Below, one piece after another: positions 10,921-20,134 of a stretch of 64,000 nt of DNA (the first letter of the stretch is position 1; every line of letters begins with the position of its first letter). The notes beneath the pieces are model-generated. The model made no database searches, had not been told where the DNA came from, and saw only the letters and a list, made by a program, of their open reading frames with translations. The position numbers were made by a program, and so were the translations under genes. The DNA lies in the NCBI RefSeq assembly GCF_025836995.1, contig NZ_CP107546.1, positions 1,116,001-1,180,000 of the forward strand, read 5' to 3'. The stretch comes from Microbacterium sp. M28 (GTDB taxonomy: Bacteria > Actinomycetota > Actinomycetes > Actinomycetales > Microbacteriaceae).

Positions 10921-11739
10921 GTGAGTCACGCTGCTGTCGGGGCGCCGGGGACGCCCCGGCGATACCTGCATTCGTTGTGGCTGCTGTCCGCGAGAGACCT
11001 CAAGGTCCGCTACTCGACGAGCCTCCTCGGCTACCTGTGGTCTGTGCTGGATCCGTTGATCATGAGCCTGATCTACTGGTTCGTCTTCACGCAGGTCATG
11101 AAGCGCACGGTCGGGGACGAGCCGTACATCATCTTCCTCATCAGCGCATTGCTGCCGTGGGTGTGGTTCAACGCGGCGGTGTCGGATTTCACCCGGGCGT
11201 TCAAGAAGGATTCCCGCCTGGTCCGATCGACGAACATCCCGCGATCGATCTGGGTGAACAGGATCGTGCTGAGCAAAGGGCTGGAGTTCCTGTTCTCCGT
11301 GCCGGTGCTCGTGATCTTCATCGTCATCAATCTGATGGTGGAGACGGATCCGTCAAGGACCGTGACCATCGGCTGGGGCATCCTCTGGTTCCCCGTGGCC
11401 ATGCTGCTGCAGATCGTGCTCCTGGTCGGTCTCGGTCTGCTCGTCGCCCCCCTGTGCGTTCTGTACACCGACCTCGAGCGAACGACAGCCCTCATACTGC
11501 GCGCACTCTTCTATGCGACGCCCATCATCTACGGCGTCCAGGACCTGCCGGGCGTCTTCGAGACGCTCGGTGCGTTCAACCCGCTCGCCGGGATCATGAC
11601 CCTCTACCGTATGGCGTTCTTCCCCGACCAGTGGGAACCGGTGTCCGTCGTCGTCAGCATCGTCATGAGCTTCGGCATCCTGATCCTCGGCGTCTGGGCG
11701 TTCCGAAAGCTCGAGCGACCCGTGCTGAAGGAGCTGTGA
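10921..11739 (+). CDS. wzm: Polysaccharide ABC exporter permease, Wzm-like
   Basis: A 272-residue inner-membrane component of an ABC-2 type polysaccharide exporter. After a short basic N-terminus it reads L-L-S-A-R-D-L-K-V-R-Y and L-G-Y-L-W-S-V-L-D-P-L, the conserved amphipathic entry of this family, then six hydrophobic helices. The GTG start at 10921 follows a leaderless promoter; the open frame extends upstream inside glf but that part is out of the glf frame. The TGA overlaps the ATG of the ATPase by one base. Similar to the Rv3783 component that exports lipid-linked galactan in mycobacteria. Confidence 0.88.
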   Translation: MSHAAVGAPGTPRRYLHSLWLLSARDLKVRYSTSLLGYLWSVLDPLIMSLIYWFVFTQVMKRTVGDEPYIIFLISALLPWVWFNAAVSDFTRAFKKDSRLVRSTNIPRSIWVNRIVLSKGLEFLFSVPVLVIFIVINLMVETDPSRTVTIGWGILWFPVAMLLQIVLLVGLGLLVAPLCVLYTDLERTTALILRALFYATPIIYGVQDLPGVFETLGAFNPLAGIMTLYRMAFFPDQWEPVSVVVSIVMSFGILILGVWAFRKLERPVLKEL

Positions 11740-12473
11740 TGGCCGCTGCGATCGAAGTTCGGGACCTGGGTGTCCGGTTCCGGCGGAACCGCCGGGGAAG
11801 ACGGAGCTTCAAGGACATCTTCGCCGGTGCATCCCGGCGATCGCGTCCCGGCGAATTCTGGGCGCTTCGCAACGTGTCATTCGACGTGCAGCCGGGTGAG
11901 TCGATCGGTGTCGTCGGCCGCAACGGACAGGGCAAATCCACGCTTCTTCGGCTCGTCGCCGGCGTCCTGCTGCCCGATGAGGGCTCGGTACGCGTGAACG
12001 GAGGAGTCGCCCCGCTCATCGAGCTCACCGGCGGCTTCGTCGGCGATCTGACAGTCCGCGAGAACGTGCGTATGACCGCCGGTCTGCATGGAATGTCCCG
12101 CGCGGAGGTCGCACGTCGCTACGAGGGCATCATCGCCTTCTCGGAGCTCGAGGGCTTCGAGGACACACCGTACAAGCATCTGTCCAACGGTATGAAAGTC
12201 CGTCTCGCCTTCGCGGTGGTCTCGCAGTTGGACGAGCCGATCCTGCTCGTCGATGAGGTGCTCGCCGTCGGCGACAAAGGATTTCGCGACAAGTGCTATG
12301 CCCGGATCGACGAGCTGCTCGCTGAAGGCCGCACGCTGTTCTTCGTGAGCCACAATGAGCGCGACCTGCGCCGATTCTGCACACGCGGGCTCTACCTGAA
12401 CAAGGGCGAACTCGTGCTGGACGCGCCGATCGGCGACGTGCTCGATCGCTACAACGCTGACTTCGCAGCCTGA
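11739..12473 (+). CDS. wzt: Polysaccharide ABC exporter ATPase, Wzt-like
   Basis: A 244-residue ATPase. Walker A is G-R-N-G-Q-G-K-S-T at about residues 59-67, the signature is L-S-N-G-M-K-V-R-L-A-F at about 148, and Walker B is I-L-L-V-D-E-V-L-A-V-G-D. It lacks the C-terminal carbohydrate-binding domain of O-antigen Wzt proteins, so chain length is not read by this subunit; Rv3781 has the same short form. Coupled to the permease by a TGATG junction. It ends 8 bases from a convergent gene. Confidence 0.9.
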   Translation: MAAAIEVRDLGVRFRRNRRGRRSFKDIFAGASRRSRPGEFWALRNVSFDVQPGESIGVVGRNGQGKSTLLRLVAGVLLPDEGSVRVNGGVAPLIELTGGFVGDLTVRENVRMTAGLHGMSRAEVARRYEGIIAFSELEGFEDTPYKHLSNGMKVRLAFAVVSQLDEPILLVDEVLAVGDKGFRDKCYARIDELLAEGRTLFFVSHNERDLRRFCTRGLYLNKGELVLDAPIGDVLDRYNADFAA

Positions 12474-12481
12474 GGCTCAGA

Positions 12482-13081
12482 TCACAGACCGGCCAGATCG
12501 CGGAGGCTCTGCAGCGCTTCGAGGGTCGCACGCTCGGCGCCTGAGACATCTGCTCCGCTGCGATAAGCCTGCTGCAGATCGTTCAGCGATGTGAGGTAGG
12601 TCGAGACGCTCGTCGACCACTCGGCCGCGATCGACGTCGGGGGAGGAGTGTCGGACAGGCGCTCGGCATCCTGCCGCATCGGCTCGATGACACTCGCTGC
12701 ATCCTCACCACTCGACGCGGCGGCGATCTCCAAACCGGTCACCGCGTCATCGAGCCACGGCGAGACACGTGCGGCGAACGCTTCGGCATCCGGGTCCTGC
12801 GACGGGGGTGCCGTGGGGACCGGCGTCGGACCTGCTGTCGAAGTCGGTGTCGGCGTGGGCGTCTGAGTGGGGGAAGGGCTCGGGCTCTTGCTCGCTGAGG
12901 GGGTGGCAGTCGGGCCGGGCTCGGGCGCGAACCCGATCGGGAGGACGAACACGAGGAATGCGACGACGATCGCGAGCGCGAACGCAGAAAGCCCCACGAT
13001 CAACCACACCCGTCCGGGCCGCTTCGGTGCCGGAGGCAGGGGAGCCCAGCGCACCTCGGGTTGTTGTCCGTCGGTCATCAC
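12482..13081 (-). CDS. Single-pass membrane protein with Pro/Thr/Ser stalk
   Basis: About 199 residues. A basic proline-rich N-terminus is followed by one hydrophobic helix (about 25-50), then a low-complexity linker rich in P, T and S (about 52-95), then a predicted helical extracellular domain of about 100 residues. GTG 13081 overlaps the stop of the glfT1-like gene by 4 bases; ATG 13078 is an equally possible start. I do not recognise the outer domain. Its place at the end of the galactan operon suggests a wall-linked role, but this is inference. Confidence 0.6.
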   Translation of the reverse strand: MMTDGQQPEVRWAPLPPAPKRPGRVWLIVGLSAFALAIVVAFLVFVLPIGFAPEPGPTATPSASKSPSPSPTQTPTPTPTSTAGPTPVPTAPPSQDPDAEAFAARVSPWLDDAVTGLEIAAASSGEDAASVIEPMRQDAERLSDTPPPTSIAAEWSTSVSTYLTSLNDLQQAYRSGADVSGAERATLEALQSLRDLAGL

Positions 13082-14034
13082 GCCTCCAGCGGTGGCATCG
13101 GCTTCCAGCTCCGGTCGCGGCCGAGCCGGCCGCCGTCACGGATGCCTCGGAAGAGATTGCTCGTGCCGCGGACAGTGCGTTCGACGAACACGAGCCGGAT
13201 CAGCTCCTTGAAGAAGGTCGCGGTGGTGCCCAACCCGAACAGGACGGGGTTGTAGACCCCGTTCGCGCGGTAATACTGCTTGATGAAGGCGCGGTTGCGC
13301 ATGATGTAGTAGCGGTACGCATTACTCGACGCGTTCAGGTGCCGTACGCCCATGTCCCACTGGCGTATCTCCCTGGTGCGGCGCAGAACGAATTCGTTCA
13401 CGATCACCGCCGTCGTCCGGCGCGAAGCGAGCCAGCCGTACGTCTGGTCGTCCCAGTAGATGAAGAACCGAGGATCGGGCAGGCCGATCTGCTGCACGAT
13501 CGAGCGATGGATGAACATGCCTTCGAAGCAACCGCTGTTCATCTCCTTGAAGCCGGTGGCGTCGAAACCGGCGGGCGCGAAGGGGATCGGGATGCCCATG
13601 CGCTCGGCGATCCTGTACTGCCAGTAGAACTCGCTGCCGTCGTAGTCGAAGCGTCGGCCCTGGATGCTCTTGAACCTCGGCGTCCAGGCGCCCATCCGGG
13701 CGAGACCGTCAGGGACGACCTCGACGTCGTCATCCATCATCCAGATCCATTCGGACCCGAGCTCGTATGCCGTACGCATGCCCTCGCTGAATCCGCCGGA
13801 GCCGCCCGTGTTCTCCTCGAGTCGGCGGTAGACGATCTCGGTGCCGATCGTCTGACGGAAGGACTCGACGACCTCCGTGGTGTCATCCGACGAGGCGTTG
13901 TCGATGATGACGACGTGCCCGGGCTGCGGATCCATGCCGGCGATGCTGTTCAGCAGGCCGGTCAAGAGGTGCGAGCGGTTGAACGTGACGATGACGATCG
14001 TCGCCGTGGCCGGATCGAACACGGCGGAGGTCAT
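13078..14034 (-). CDS. glfT1: Galactofuranosyltransferase, GlfT1-like (GT2)
   Basis: A 318-residue GT-A enzyme. It begins with I-V-I-V-T-F-N-R and carries W-M-M-D-D-D-V-E at about residue 100, the triple-Asp motif of GlfT1/GlfT2 enzymes, and a later F-I-Y-W-D-D at about 195. In mycobacteria GlfT1 (Rv3782) adds the first two Galf residues to the polyprenyl-linked primer. The gene overlaps glfT2 by 4 bases, and glf and the exporter lie just beyond on the other strand, which supports a Galf role. The exact acceptor is unknown. Confidence 0.8.
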   Translation of the reverse strand: MTSAVFDPATATIVIVTFNRSHLLTGLLNSIAGMDPQPGHVVIIDNASSDDTTEVVESFRQTIGTEIVYRRLEENTGGSGGFSEGMRTAYELGSEWIWMMDDDVEVVPDGLARMGAWTPRFKSIQGRRFDYDGSEFYWQYRIAERMGIPIPFAPAGFDATGFKEMNSGCFEGMFIHRSIVQQIGLPDPRFFIYWDDQTYGWLASRRTTAVIVNEFVLRRTREIRQWDMGVRHLNASSNAYRYYIMRNRAFIKQYYRANGVYNPVLFGLGTTATFFKELIRLVFVERTVRGTSNLFRGIRDGGRLGRDRSWKPMPPLEA

Positions 14035-15941
14035 GCCTTCTCCTCGAAGATCTGCTGCCAGGAGGCGTCGGACACCAGGTCCGGGAGAGCCCCACGGTAC
14101 TGCTGCTGCAGTTCGGGCCAGCGACGGCGCAATTGGCGGTGCAGTCTGATCGAGTCGAGGAGCATGCGACGGAATCGGGCACGATCACGCGTGTAGATGT
14201 TCTTTCCCGACCCATCGGCCGCACTCACGAGCGCACTGTCGAAGTGCGGCAGGCGCCACCAGTGCGCATCACCCTTGCCGAACTCGACCTCGGGCTGAGC
14301 GACGTTGGCCGGGTCCGGCCGGTGCACCCAGTGCGAGACGAGCGTGGACAGGGTGAACCAGCGCAGCTTCAGCCCGGTGGGACTGTCGAACTCGTTCTTC
14401 TTCAGCTGCTTGTACACCTGGCGGCCGCGTCGCGAGTGCAGCACTGTCGACGGGTCCTTGTGCACGATCGTCTCGGGGTGCTGCGCCGCGAGTGCACGCG
14501 CGGCCGGCATGGACGTGGCCAGATTGCGGCGCATATGGTCGGGCCCGGCCAGGACGTCTCGCAGCGCCTGAGCGCGCAAGGCGACGGGGTAGTACTGCAT
14601 CATCATCAGGTGCTTGAGGTCGACACGTCGGCTGTGCCGGATGAGCAGCCCTCCGCGCGGAGTGTTCGAATGCAGCAGCCCCGCGACGATGCGGTTCCGC
14701 GCATGGAAGTACGCCTGCCAGTCGATCGAATCGTCCTTGTTCACCCAGGACACGTGCCACAGCGCGACACCGGGCATCGACACAGTGGGGAATCCTGCCT
14801 CTCCGGCCCGCAGGCAGAACTCGGCGTCATCCCACTTGATGAACGCGGGCAGCGAGAGGCCGACCGCCCGGATGGCGTCGAGCGGGATCAGGCACATCCA
14901 CCAGCCGTTGTAGTCCGCGTCCATGCGCATGTGCAACAGAGGCGTCTGACGCAGATTGGCGGCGCCGAAGTCGTGCGGCATCTTGTCCTGGTAGTGATTG
15001 CGCCACATGAAGGGCACCTCGTCGACGACCTCCGCCCAGCCGTGCAGCTTCGGGCGATCGAGCAGATCGAACATGTGCCCGCCGACGAGGATCGGGTTCG
15101 TCGCGAAACGGGCGAACATGATCGAGCGGCGCAGCGACTCCGGTTCGATGCGGACATCGTCGTCGAGGAGCTGGACGAAGTCGCTCTCCGGGCGCTGGAG
15201 CGTCTCGTGCATTGCCCGAGCGAATCCGCCCGATCCACCGAGGTTCGGCTGACGGATGACGTCGAGCGCGTCACCGAGCCTCTCGGCGACGGCGTCGAAA
15301 CCGTCCTCGTCGGCGACGAGCTGCGTGCCCTGGTCGACGAGGAAGATCCGGTCGACGAGCTCGAGGACTTCCGGCGCGTCGGCGAGCGCGGTCAACGTCG
15401 AGACGCAGTAGTCCGGCTTGTTGTACGTGGTGATGCCGATCGATGCCTTACCGGTGCGCGCGGGCTCCTGCTCGGTGGTCCACTCCGCGCCCTCGAGGAC
15501 TGCGTGCTTCTCGTCGGCCACGACATCGAACCAGATCCAGCCACCGTCGCTGAACTGCGTGAGCGAGAGCTCGAAACTGGTGGTGGCGACACCGGTGACC
15601 TCCTGCGTGGCCACCCGCTGGTGGACACCTGCACCGTTCGAACGGTAGACGAGGATCGTCGCCGGCCCGTTGGTGTGCACCGTGAGGCGCACATCCCTGA
15701 CGCTCGTCCAGTGCTGCCAGTACGAGGCGGGGAAGGCGTTGAAGTACGTGCCGAGCGACACACGTCGCCCTGCGACGATGCGAGCGCGGGTGCGGCCGAG
15801 GATGTTGCCGAGGTGCGCCCGGGAAGACACCCGGACGGCTTCGCCCTCGATCGTCGACCACGTCTCGGGGTCGGCGTACAGCGGCAGCAGGTCGGGGTCG
15901 CGGTCGAGCGGGAAGACGACATTCTGCAGGACGTGGGTCAC
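14031..15941 (-). CDS. glfT2: Galactofuranosyltransferase, GlfT2-like
   Basis: A 636-residue protein, almost exactly the length of mycobacterial GlfT2 (637), the bifunctional polymerase that alternates beta-1,5 and beta-1,6 Galf linkages. An N-terminal beta-rich domain (about 1-160) precedes a GT-A domain with Q-L-L-D-D-D-V at residues 260-262 for the Asp triplet, K-W-D-D-A-E-F at about 370 and W-H-V-S-W near 395; a helical C-terminal domain completes it. The start is GTG 15941 with GGAGAG upstream; the frame is open further but without a ribosome site. Confidence 0.9.
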   Translation of the reverse strand: MTHVLQNVVFPLDRDPDLLPLYADPETWSTIEGEAVRVSSRAHLGNILGRTRARIVAGRRVSLGTYFNAFPASYWQHWTSVRDVRLTVHTNGPATILVYRSNGAGVHQRVATQEVTGVATTSFELSLTQFSDGGWIWFDVVADEKHAVLEGAEWTTEQEPARTGKASIGITTYNKPDYCVSTLTALADAPEVLELVDRIFLVDQGTQLVADEDGFDAVAERLGDALDVIRQPNLGGSGGFARAMHETLQRPESDFVQLLDDDVRIEPESLRRSIMFARFATNPILVGGHMFDLLDRPKLHGWAEVVDEVPFMWRNHYQDKMPHDFGAANLRQTPLLHMRMDADYNGWWMCLIPLDAIRAVGLSLPAFIKWDDAEFCLRAGEAGFPTVSMPGVALWHVSWVNKDDSIDWQAYFHARNRIVAGLLHSNTPRGGLLIRHSRRVDLKHLMMMQYYPVALRAQALRDVLAGPDHMRRNLATSMPAARALAAQHPETIVHKDPSTVLHSRRGRQVYKQLKKNEFDSPTGLKLRWFTLSTLVSHWVHRPDPANVAQPEVEFGKGDAHWWRLPHFDSALVSAADGSGKNIYTRDRARFRRMLLDSIRLHRQLRRRWPELQQQYRGALPDLVSDASWQQIFEEKA

Positions 15942-16065
15942 GTGGGATCTCTCCGGGTGGGGCGACGTGCGCCGACACGAGATGCCGGCTGGCGGCTCAG
16001 GCGAGCAGACCCAGCCTACCTTCCCGTTCCCGGGACGCCCGGACCCGGGCGGTGCCCCGAGGTGA

Positions 16066-17364
16066 TCAGTCCTGCGGCCGCAGCGTCGGAATCGCACCCG
16101 TCTGCGCGGCGTCGATGTTCTCGCGCCACGATCGCGATTGGCCGGCTCGCAGCGCGCAGAGCACGAGCATGAACCAGCCGACGTCCGACAGGGTGAAGCT
16201 CTCGAACATCGAGTCGACCGCCAAAGTGACGAGGATCAGCGGTGTCCAGGCGTACACGACCGACCGGCGGGAGCTGGCGACCAGCCATGACCGCACCAGC
16301 GCGACACCGCCCAGCAGCAGGAACAGCACGAGACCCACCGCGCCGAGTTGGAGCAGTACGTCGAAGTAGGCGTTCAGTGCTGTCGCGTGCTGCTGATCGA
16401 GCAGATAGTTGAGGTAGTTGAACGGATACTCGCCCCGCCGCCACGGACCGAACCAGCCCCACCCCTGCAGTGGCTTGAGCGCCACGAAGTCGAGGATTCG
16501 ATTCCACAGGTCGGCCCGCATCGAGAAGTCGGAACCCGCGCCCAGCCACGCGATGATCGGATGCCGCAGCACCAGTGCGACCGCCAGAGTGACCGTGGTC
16601 AGGCTCGCGAGCACCCACTGCACGACGACCCGTCTCGCCGGCGCTGTGTGTCGGACGATGGTCAGGGCGGCCGTGGCGGCCCCGACACCCACCGCCAGCA
16701 CGAGCACGGTCGGCGAGGCCGACAGCAGCGCGAGGAAGCCCGCGAGGGCGATCGACGGCACCGCGACCGGCGCCGTCACCGACTGCGTCCGCCACTCGAT
16801 CACGAATGTGATGAGCGCGATCACGGTGATGAAGCCGAGCATGTTGCGGGTGCCGAAGATGCCCTGGATCGGGCCGCCGGAGGCGAGCGCTCCGTCGATG
16901 CCGAGGAACGCGATGGGCAGATCGAGCAGGATGCCGGACACGATCTCGAGCCCGAGCGACAGCGCCAGCAGAACTCGTAGCGTGTCCCCGATCGCCCGCA
17001 CCGTCTGCAAGGTGTCGCGGATGTGGCCGATGGTGATCGCGAGAACGGCGTAGCCGAGCAGCGCCAGCCACGCGAACACCGTGTCGCCGCGATCGGTCGT
17101 CCAGATCACGCTGACCAGCGCGAGAGCGAGGAAGGCGAGCAGCGACGAGGGCGCCAGTCGCAGCAGCGACAGCTCCTCGCGTCGCACGATGAGGATCGCC
17201 GTGCCGATCACGCACAGCGCGAGGACGATCGTCGCCAGCGTCGCCGTCGACGTCAGCCGCTCGATCGCGAACGATCCGAACACCGCGAGCAGGGCCGTCA
17301 GCGTGAACGCCCGCGCCATCTCGACGGAGCCGAGCAGGCGTGCCATGCCCTGGCGTGCGCTCAT
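16066..17364 (-). CDS. O-antigen ligase family membrane protein (second of two)
   Basis: A 432-residue protein with about ten to twelve membrane helices and a large outside loop near residue 300, the Wzy_C/WaaL layout. The loop has the pattern G-W-G-W-F-G-P-W at about residue 310. ATG 17364 overlaps the stop of its paralogue by 4 bases; the longer frame upstream lies inside that paralogue and is not real. Such proteins ligate or polymerise lipid-linked glycans on the outer face of the membrane. Next to GlfT2, ligation of galactan to a wall acceptor is one possible job. Confidence 0.75.
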   Translation of the reverse strand: MSARQGMARLLGSVEMARAFTLTALLAVFGSFAIERLTSTATLATIVLALCVIGTAILIVRREELSLLRLAPSSLLAFLALALVSVIWTTDRGDTVFAWLALLGYAVLAITIGHIRDTLQTVRAIGDTLRVLLALSLGLEIVSGILLDLPIAFLGIDGALASGGPIQGIFGTRNMLGFITVIALITFVIEWRTQSVTAPVAVPSIALAGFLALLSASPTVLVLAVGVGAATAALTIVRHTAPARRVVVQWVLASLTTVTLAVALVLRHPIIAWLGAGSDFSMRADLWNRILDFVALKPLQGWGWFGPWRRGEYPFNYLNYLLDQQHATALNAYFDVLLQLGAVGLVLFLLLGGVALVRSWLVASSRRSVVYAWTPLILVTLAVDSMFESFTLSDVGWFMLVLCALRAGQSRSWRENIDAAQTGAIPTLRPQD

Positions 17365-18782
17365 GGCACCCGCCGCGAGCCGCGTCCGCGTTCGGTGATC
17401 CTGACCTGCTCGCTCAGACCGACGCCCACCAGCGGGACGGATTTCATCTTGAACGACAGCAGCACCAGCAGCAGCCAGCCCCATAGCATGATCGGCGTCG
17501 ATTCGCTGAGGCCCTGCACGAGCAGCACGGTCGTGTAGAGGATCGGCAGCAGCGTCACGGGGGAGAACGGCCGGTCGGCCCGCAGGTCCCACCGCGGCCG
17601 GTCGACGGCGAAGAACCACGACCGCCACAGCAGCGCGCCGTACGCCACGGCCATCAGCACGAGGCCGACGACGCCGAGCTGGAACAGCACATCGATCCAC
17701 ATGTTGTGCGCATGGAACACCGTGATGCCGTGATCGGTGATCCAGCCGTCGAACGCGGGATGCGTCGGCACCCACGGACTTGAGAAACCGAGCCCGATGA
17801 TCGGGCTGGTCGCCGCCTTGTCGAGCACGACGGCCCAGATCAGGTCGCTGCGACCGGTCAGATCCGCCGAACGGCCGAGCGCTGCGAGGATCGGTCGATA
17901 CAGCAGCAGCGCCGCCGTGACCGCCACGACAAGGATGCCGATGCACCACGCGTACACCTTGGCGCGTCCGCGCGAGGTCCTGGTGCGTCGGATCAGCAGC
18001 GCCACCACCAGCACCGCCGCCGCGGCGAACGCGCAGATCCAGGCGGTCGCGGAGGAGGCGCGCACGAAGAAGTAGGCCGCCAGCAGCATCCACATCGCCA
18101 GGGTCGTGCGCCACCGCGCGCCGAGGGCGAAGCGGATGCCGAAGGCGATGATCGCGAACAGCGACAGGAACGCCAGCAGGTTCGCGTTGCCGACGATGCC
18201 CTGCAGCCGACCGCCGTCGAACAGGTTGTCCCGCACCCAGTACCACTGCGGATCGGGCTTCCCCTCTGGCACGTCGACGAAGTTCGGCAGGATCGGGCCG
18301 TGGACGACCAGCGCCGCCCACAGTTCGATCGCGAGCGACAGTCCCAGGATCCACTTGAACGCCGACGCGAGCGCGCGGACGATCTCCTGCCAGCTCAGCG
18401 CATGAGCGATGAACAGCGCATTCACCGTCACGGCGGCCAGGAGCACCCACGTCACCAGCGTCGGGACGCGCCACCCCGACCAGGCGACCGAGAGCAGGGC
18501 GAAAGCCGTGTACCCCAGCGCCGCCCAGGGCAGGCGTCGCCAGAGGAACGGCGCCGGACGCGACCGGGCGAGCATCGGAATCCCGATCGCGAGCGTCGCC
18601 AGCGTGAGGACCGCGATCGCGATTCCCGCGCCGATCTGGCCGATCAGGTTGTACACGGCGGAGTGGGCGAACGCGGCGATCAGGACGACGACGATGTAGC
18701 CGCGCAACAGCAGATGCCCCGTCGACTCGCGCTCCGGCGCGGTGGGCGGGGCTGCCACGGGATGCTTCGTGTACTGCGCCAT
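17361..18782 (-). CDS. O-antigen ligase family membrane protein (first of two)
   Basis: A 473-residue multi-spanning protein, paralogous in layout to the gene after it. The outside loop contains G-L-G-F-S-S-P-W-V and A-H-N-M-W-I-D-V near residues 330-370, the H-N-x-W type motif of WaaL/Wzy ligases. The start M-A-Q-Y-T-K (18782) follows TAGCCT by 7 bases. The frame stays open to 20000 but that part is antisense to manA. Tandem ligase-like genes suggest two different acceptors or donors. Confidence 0.78.
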   Translation of the reverse strand: MAQYTKHPVAAPPTAPERESTGHLLLRGYIVVVLIAAFAHSAVYNLIGQIGAGIAIAVLTLATLAIGIPMLARSRPAPFLWRRLPWAALGYTAFALLSVAWSGWRVPTLVTWVLLAAVTVNALFIAHALSWQEIVRALASAFKWILGLSLAIELWAALVVHGPILPNFVDVPEGKPDPQWYWVRDNLFDGGRLQGIVGNANLLAFLSLFAIIAFGIRFALGARWRTTLAMWMLLAAYFFVRASSATAWICAFAAAAVLVVALLIRRTRTSRGRAKVYAWCIGILVVAVTAALLLYRPILAALGRSADLTGRSDLIWAVVLDKAATSPIIGLGFSSPWVPTHPAFDGWITDHGITVFHAHNMWIDVLFQLGVVGLVLMAVAYGALLWRSWFFAVDRPRWDLRADRPFSPVTLLPILYTTVLLVQGLSESTPIMLWGWLLLVLLSFKMKSVPLVGVGLSEQVRITERGRGSRRVP

Positions 18783-18789
18783 CGGAATC

Positions 18790-18795
18790 AGGCTA
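18790..18795 (-). promoter_or_regulatory. Leaderless -10 element of the ligase-glfT operon
   Basis: TAGCCT on the minus strand, 7 bases before the ATG at 18782. It fixes the start well inside the long open frame. Confidence 0.55.
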
Positions 18796-18836
18796 CCGCG
18801 CGTGCTCCGGCATCCGCTGTGCCCGGTGCGTGGCTC

Positions 18837-18842
18837 TACGCT
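18837..18842 (+). promoter_or_regulatory. Leaderless -10 element of manA
   Basis: TACGCT, 6 bases before the ATG at 18849; divergent from the ligase promoter about 45 bases away. Confidence 0.6.
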
Positions 18843-18848
18843 GGAGGC

Positions 18849-19955
18849 ATGCTGCTGGGTCTCTCGAACGTGCCGCGCGACTACGCGTGGGGATCGACCA
18901 CTCTCATCGCCGACCTGGAGGGTCGCTCGCCCTCCGGCGCGCCGGAAGCCGAAGTCTGGTTCGGCGACCACTCCGGCGATCCCGCCGATCTGGCGGACGG
19001 GCGGACGCTGGATGCCGTCACCGGCGGCTCCCTGCCGTACCTGTTGAAGATCCTGGCCGCCGCCGATCCGCTCTCGATCCAGGTGCACCCGACCATCGCG
19101 CAGGCCAAGGACGGCTGGGCGCGCGAGGCGGGACTCGCCGCGGACGACCCCACGCGCAACTATCGCGACGACAACCACAAGCCCGAGCTCATCGTCGCCC
19201 TCAGCGATCGCTTCGAGGCGCTCGGCGGACTGCGCCCGATCGACGACACGCTGCGGCTGCTCGGCGCGCTGGGCGACGGCCCAGCGGTGAACGCGCTGCG
19301 CGCGCATCTTACGGGCGAGGGCGGGCTGCGAAGCACGATCGCCTGGCTGCTGTCCGGAGACGCCGACGCCGAGGTCGAGGAGATCTCCGCGGCGCTCGCC
19401 ACGGCATCCGCGCTCGAGTTCGACGACACGCTCAGCGCCATCCGCACGGTGGCGGAGCGAAACCCGGGTGACCCCGGCGTCGTCGTCGCGCTGCTGATGA
19501 ACCACATCGTGCTGCGCCGCGGGGAGGGGATCTTCCTGCGGGCCGGTCTTCTGCACGCGTACCTGTCCGGTCTCGGCGTCGAGATCATGGCCGCCAGCGA
19601 CAACGTCCTGCGCGGTGGACTCACACCCAAGCACATCGACGTGCCCGAGCTGCTGAGCATCCTGGATGCCACGCCGGGCATCGTGCCCGTGCTGCAGCCG
19701 GGCGACACCGCCGTGACCGCATACCCGGTCGACGTGGACGACTTCGCCCTGCGTCGCGTCACCCTCGACGGTCAGCCCGTCGTGGTCGACGTGGTGACCC
19801 CGGCGATGGTCCTCGCGACTGCGGGTTCTGTCACGGTCGCCGGCGCGGATGCCGTGGCGCACGCCGTCGCGGTCGGCACGGCGCTGCTCGCCACCGACGA
19901 GACCACCCTCACGCTGTCGGGAACCGGCGAAGCCTTCATCGCCCAGCCCGGCTGA
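18849..19955 (+). CDS. manA: Mannose-6-phosphate isomerase, class I
   Basis: A 368-residue zinc enzyme interconverting fructose-6-P and mannose-6-P, feeding GDP-mannose for wall glycans. The zinc-site motifs are present: S-I-Q-V-H-P at about residue 77, H-K-P-E at about 112 and the C-terminal-side S-D-N-V-L-R-G-G-L-T-P-K-H at about 255. The start follows a leaderless promoter. Its neighbourhood (WhiB2-like, DUF3499, Rv3259-like) matches the manA region of Mycobacterium, although manB is not in this window. Confidence 0.94.
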   Translation: MLLGLSNVPRDYAWGSTTLIADLEGRSPSGAPEAEVWFGDHSGDPADLADGRTLDAVTGGSLPYLLKILAAADPLSIQVHPTIAQAKDGWAREAGLAADDPTRNYRDDNHKPELIVALSDRFEALGGLRPIDDTLRLLGALGDGPAVNALRAHLTGEGGLRSTIAWLLSGDADAEVEEISAALATASALEFDDTLSAIRTVAERNPGDPGVVVALLMNHIVLRRGEGIFLRAGLLHAYLSGLGVEIMAASDNVLRGGLTPKHIDVPELLSILDATPGIVPVLQPGDTAVTAYPVDVDDFALRRVTLDGQPVVVDVVTPAMVLATAGSVTVAGADAVAHAVAVGTALLATDETTLTLSGTGEAFIAQPG

Positions 19956-20019
19956 GCCGCCCGGTCGAGGACTGCGCCTGCGACGCGCCCGGCGCGACAC
20001 GCCGACGAGGCTTCAAGAA

Positions 20020-20039
20020 CCTTCAAGAGCGGCTTGAGG
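20020..20039 (+). terminator. Probable terminator of manA
   Basis: An imperfect stem, CCTTCAAG and CTTGAGG around AGCGG, followed by a T-rich run (CTTTATTCTTC), which is rare in this GC-rich window. Confidence 0.5.
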
Positions 20040-20055
20040 CTTTATTCTTCGCGAC

Positions 20056-20084
20056 TTGACCGGAGCGAATGACACGGGTGTAAT
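20056..20084 (+). promoter_or_regulatory. Sigma-70 type promoter of whiB2-like gene
   Basis: TTGACC at 20056-20061 and TGTAAT at 20079-20084 with a 17-base spacer. This is the clearest -35/-10 pair in the window and gives a leader of about 45 bases holding AAGGAGAG. Confidence 0.65.
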
Positions 20085-20134
20085 TAGTTGAGCACGGCCC
20101 GGTGGGGGGCAACTGACAGGGCAAGGAGAGCGAC

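Noticed and set aside
17365..18474. N-terminal extension of the second ligase-like gene
   Set aside because: This part lies inside its paralogue in another frame; ATG 17364 with a 4-base overlap fits the operon pattern.
18783..20000. N-terminal extension of the first ligase-like gene
   Set aside because: It would run antisense through the whole of manA. TAGCCT 7 bases before ATG 18782 gives a better start.
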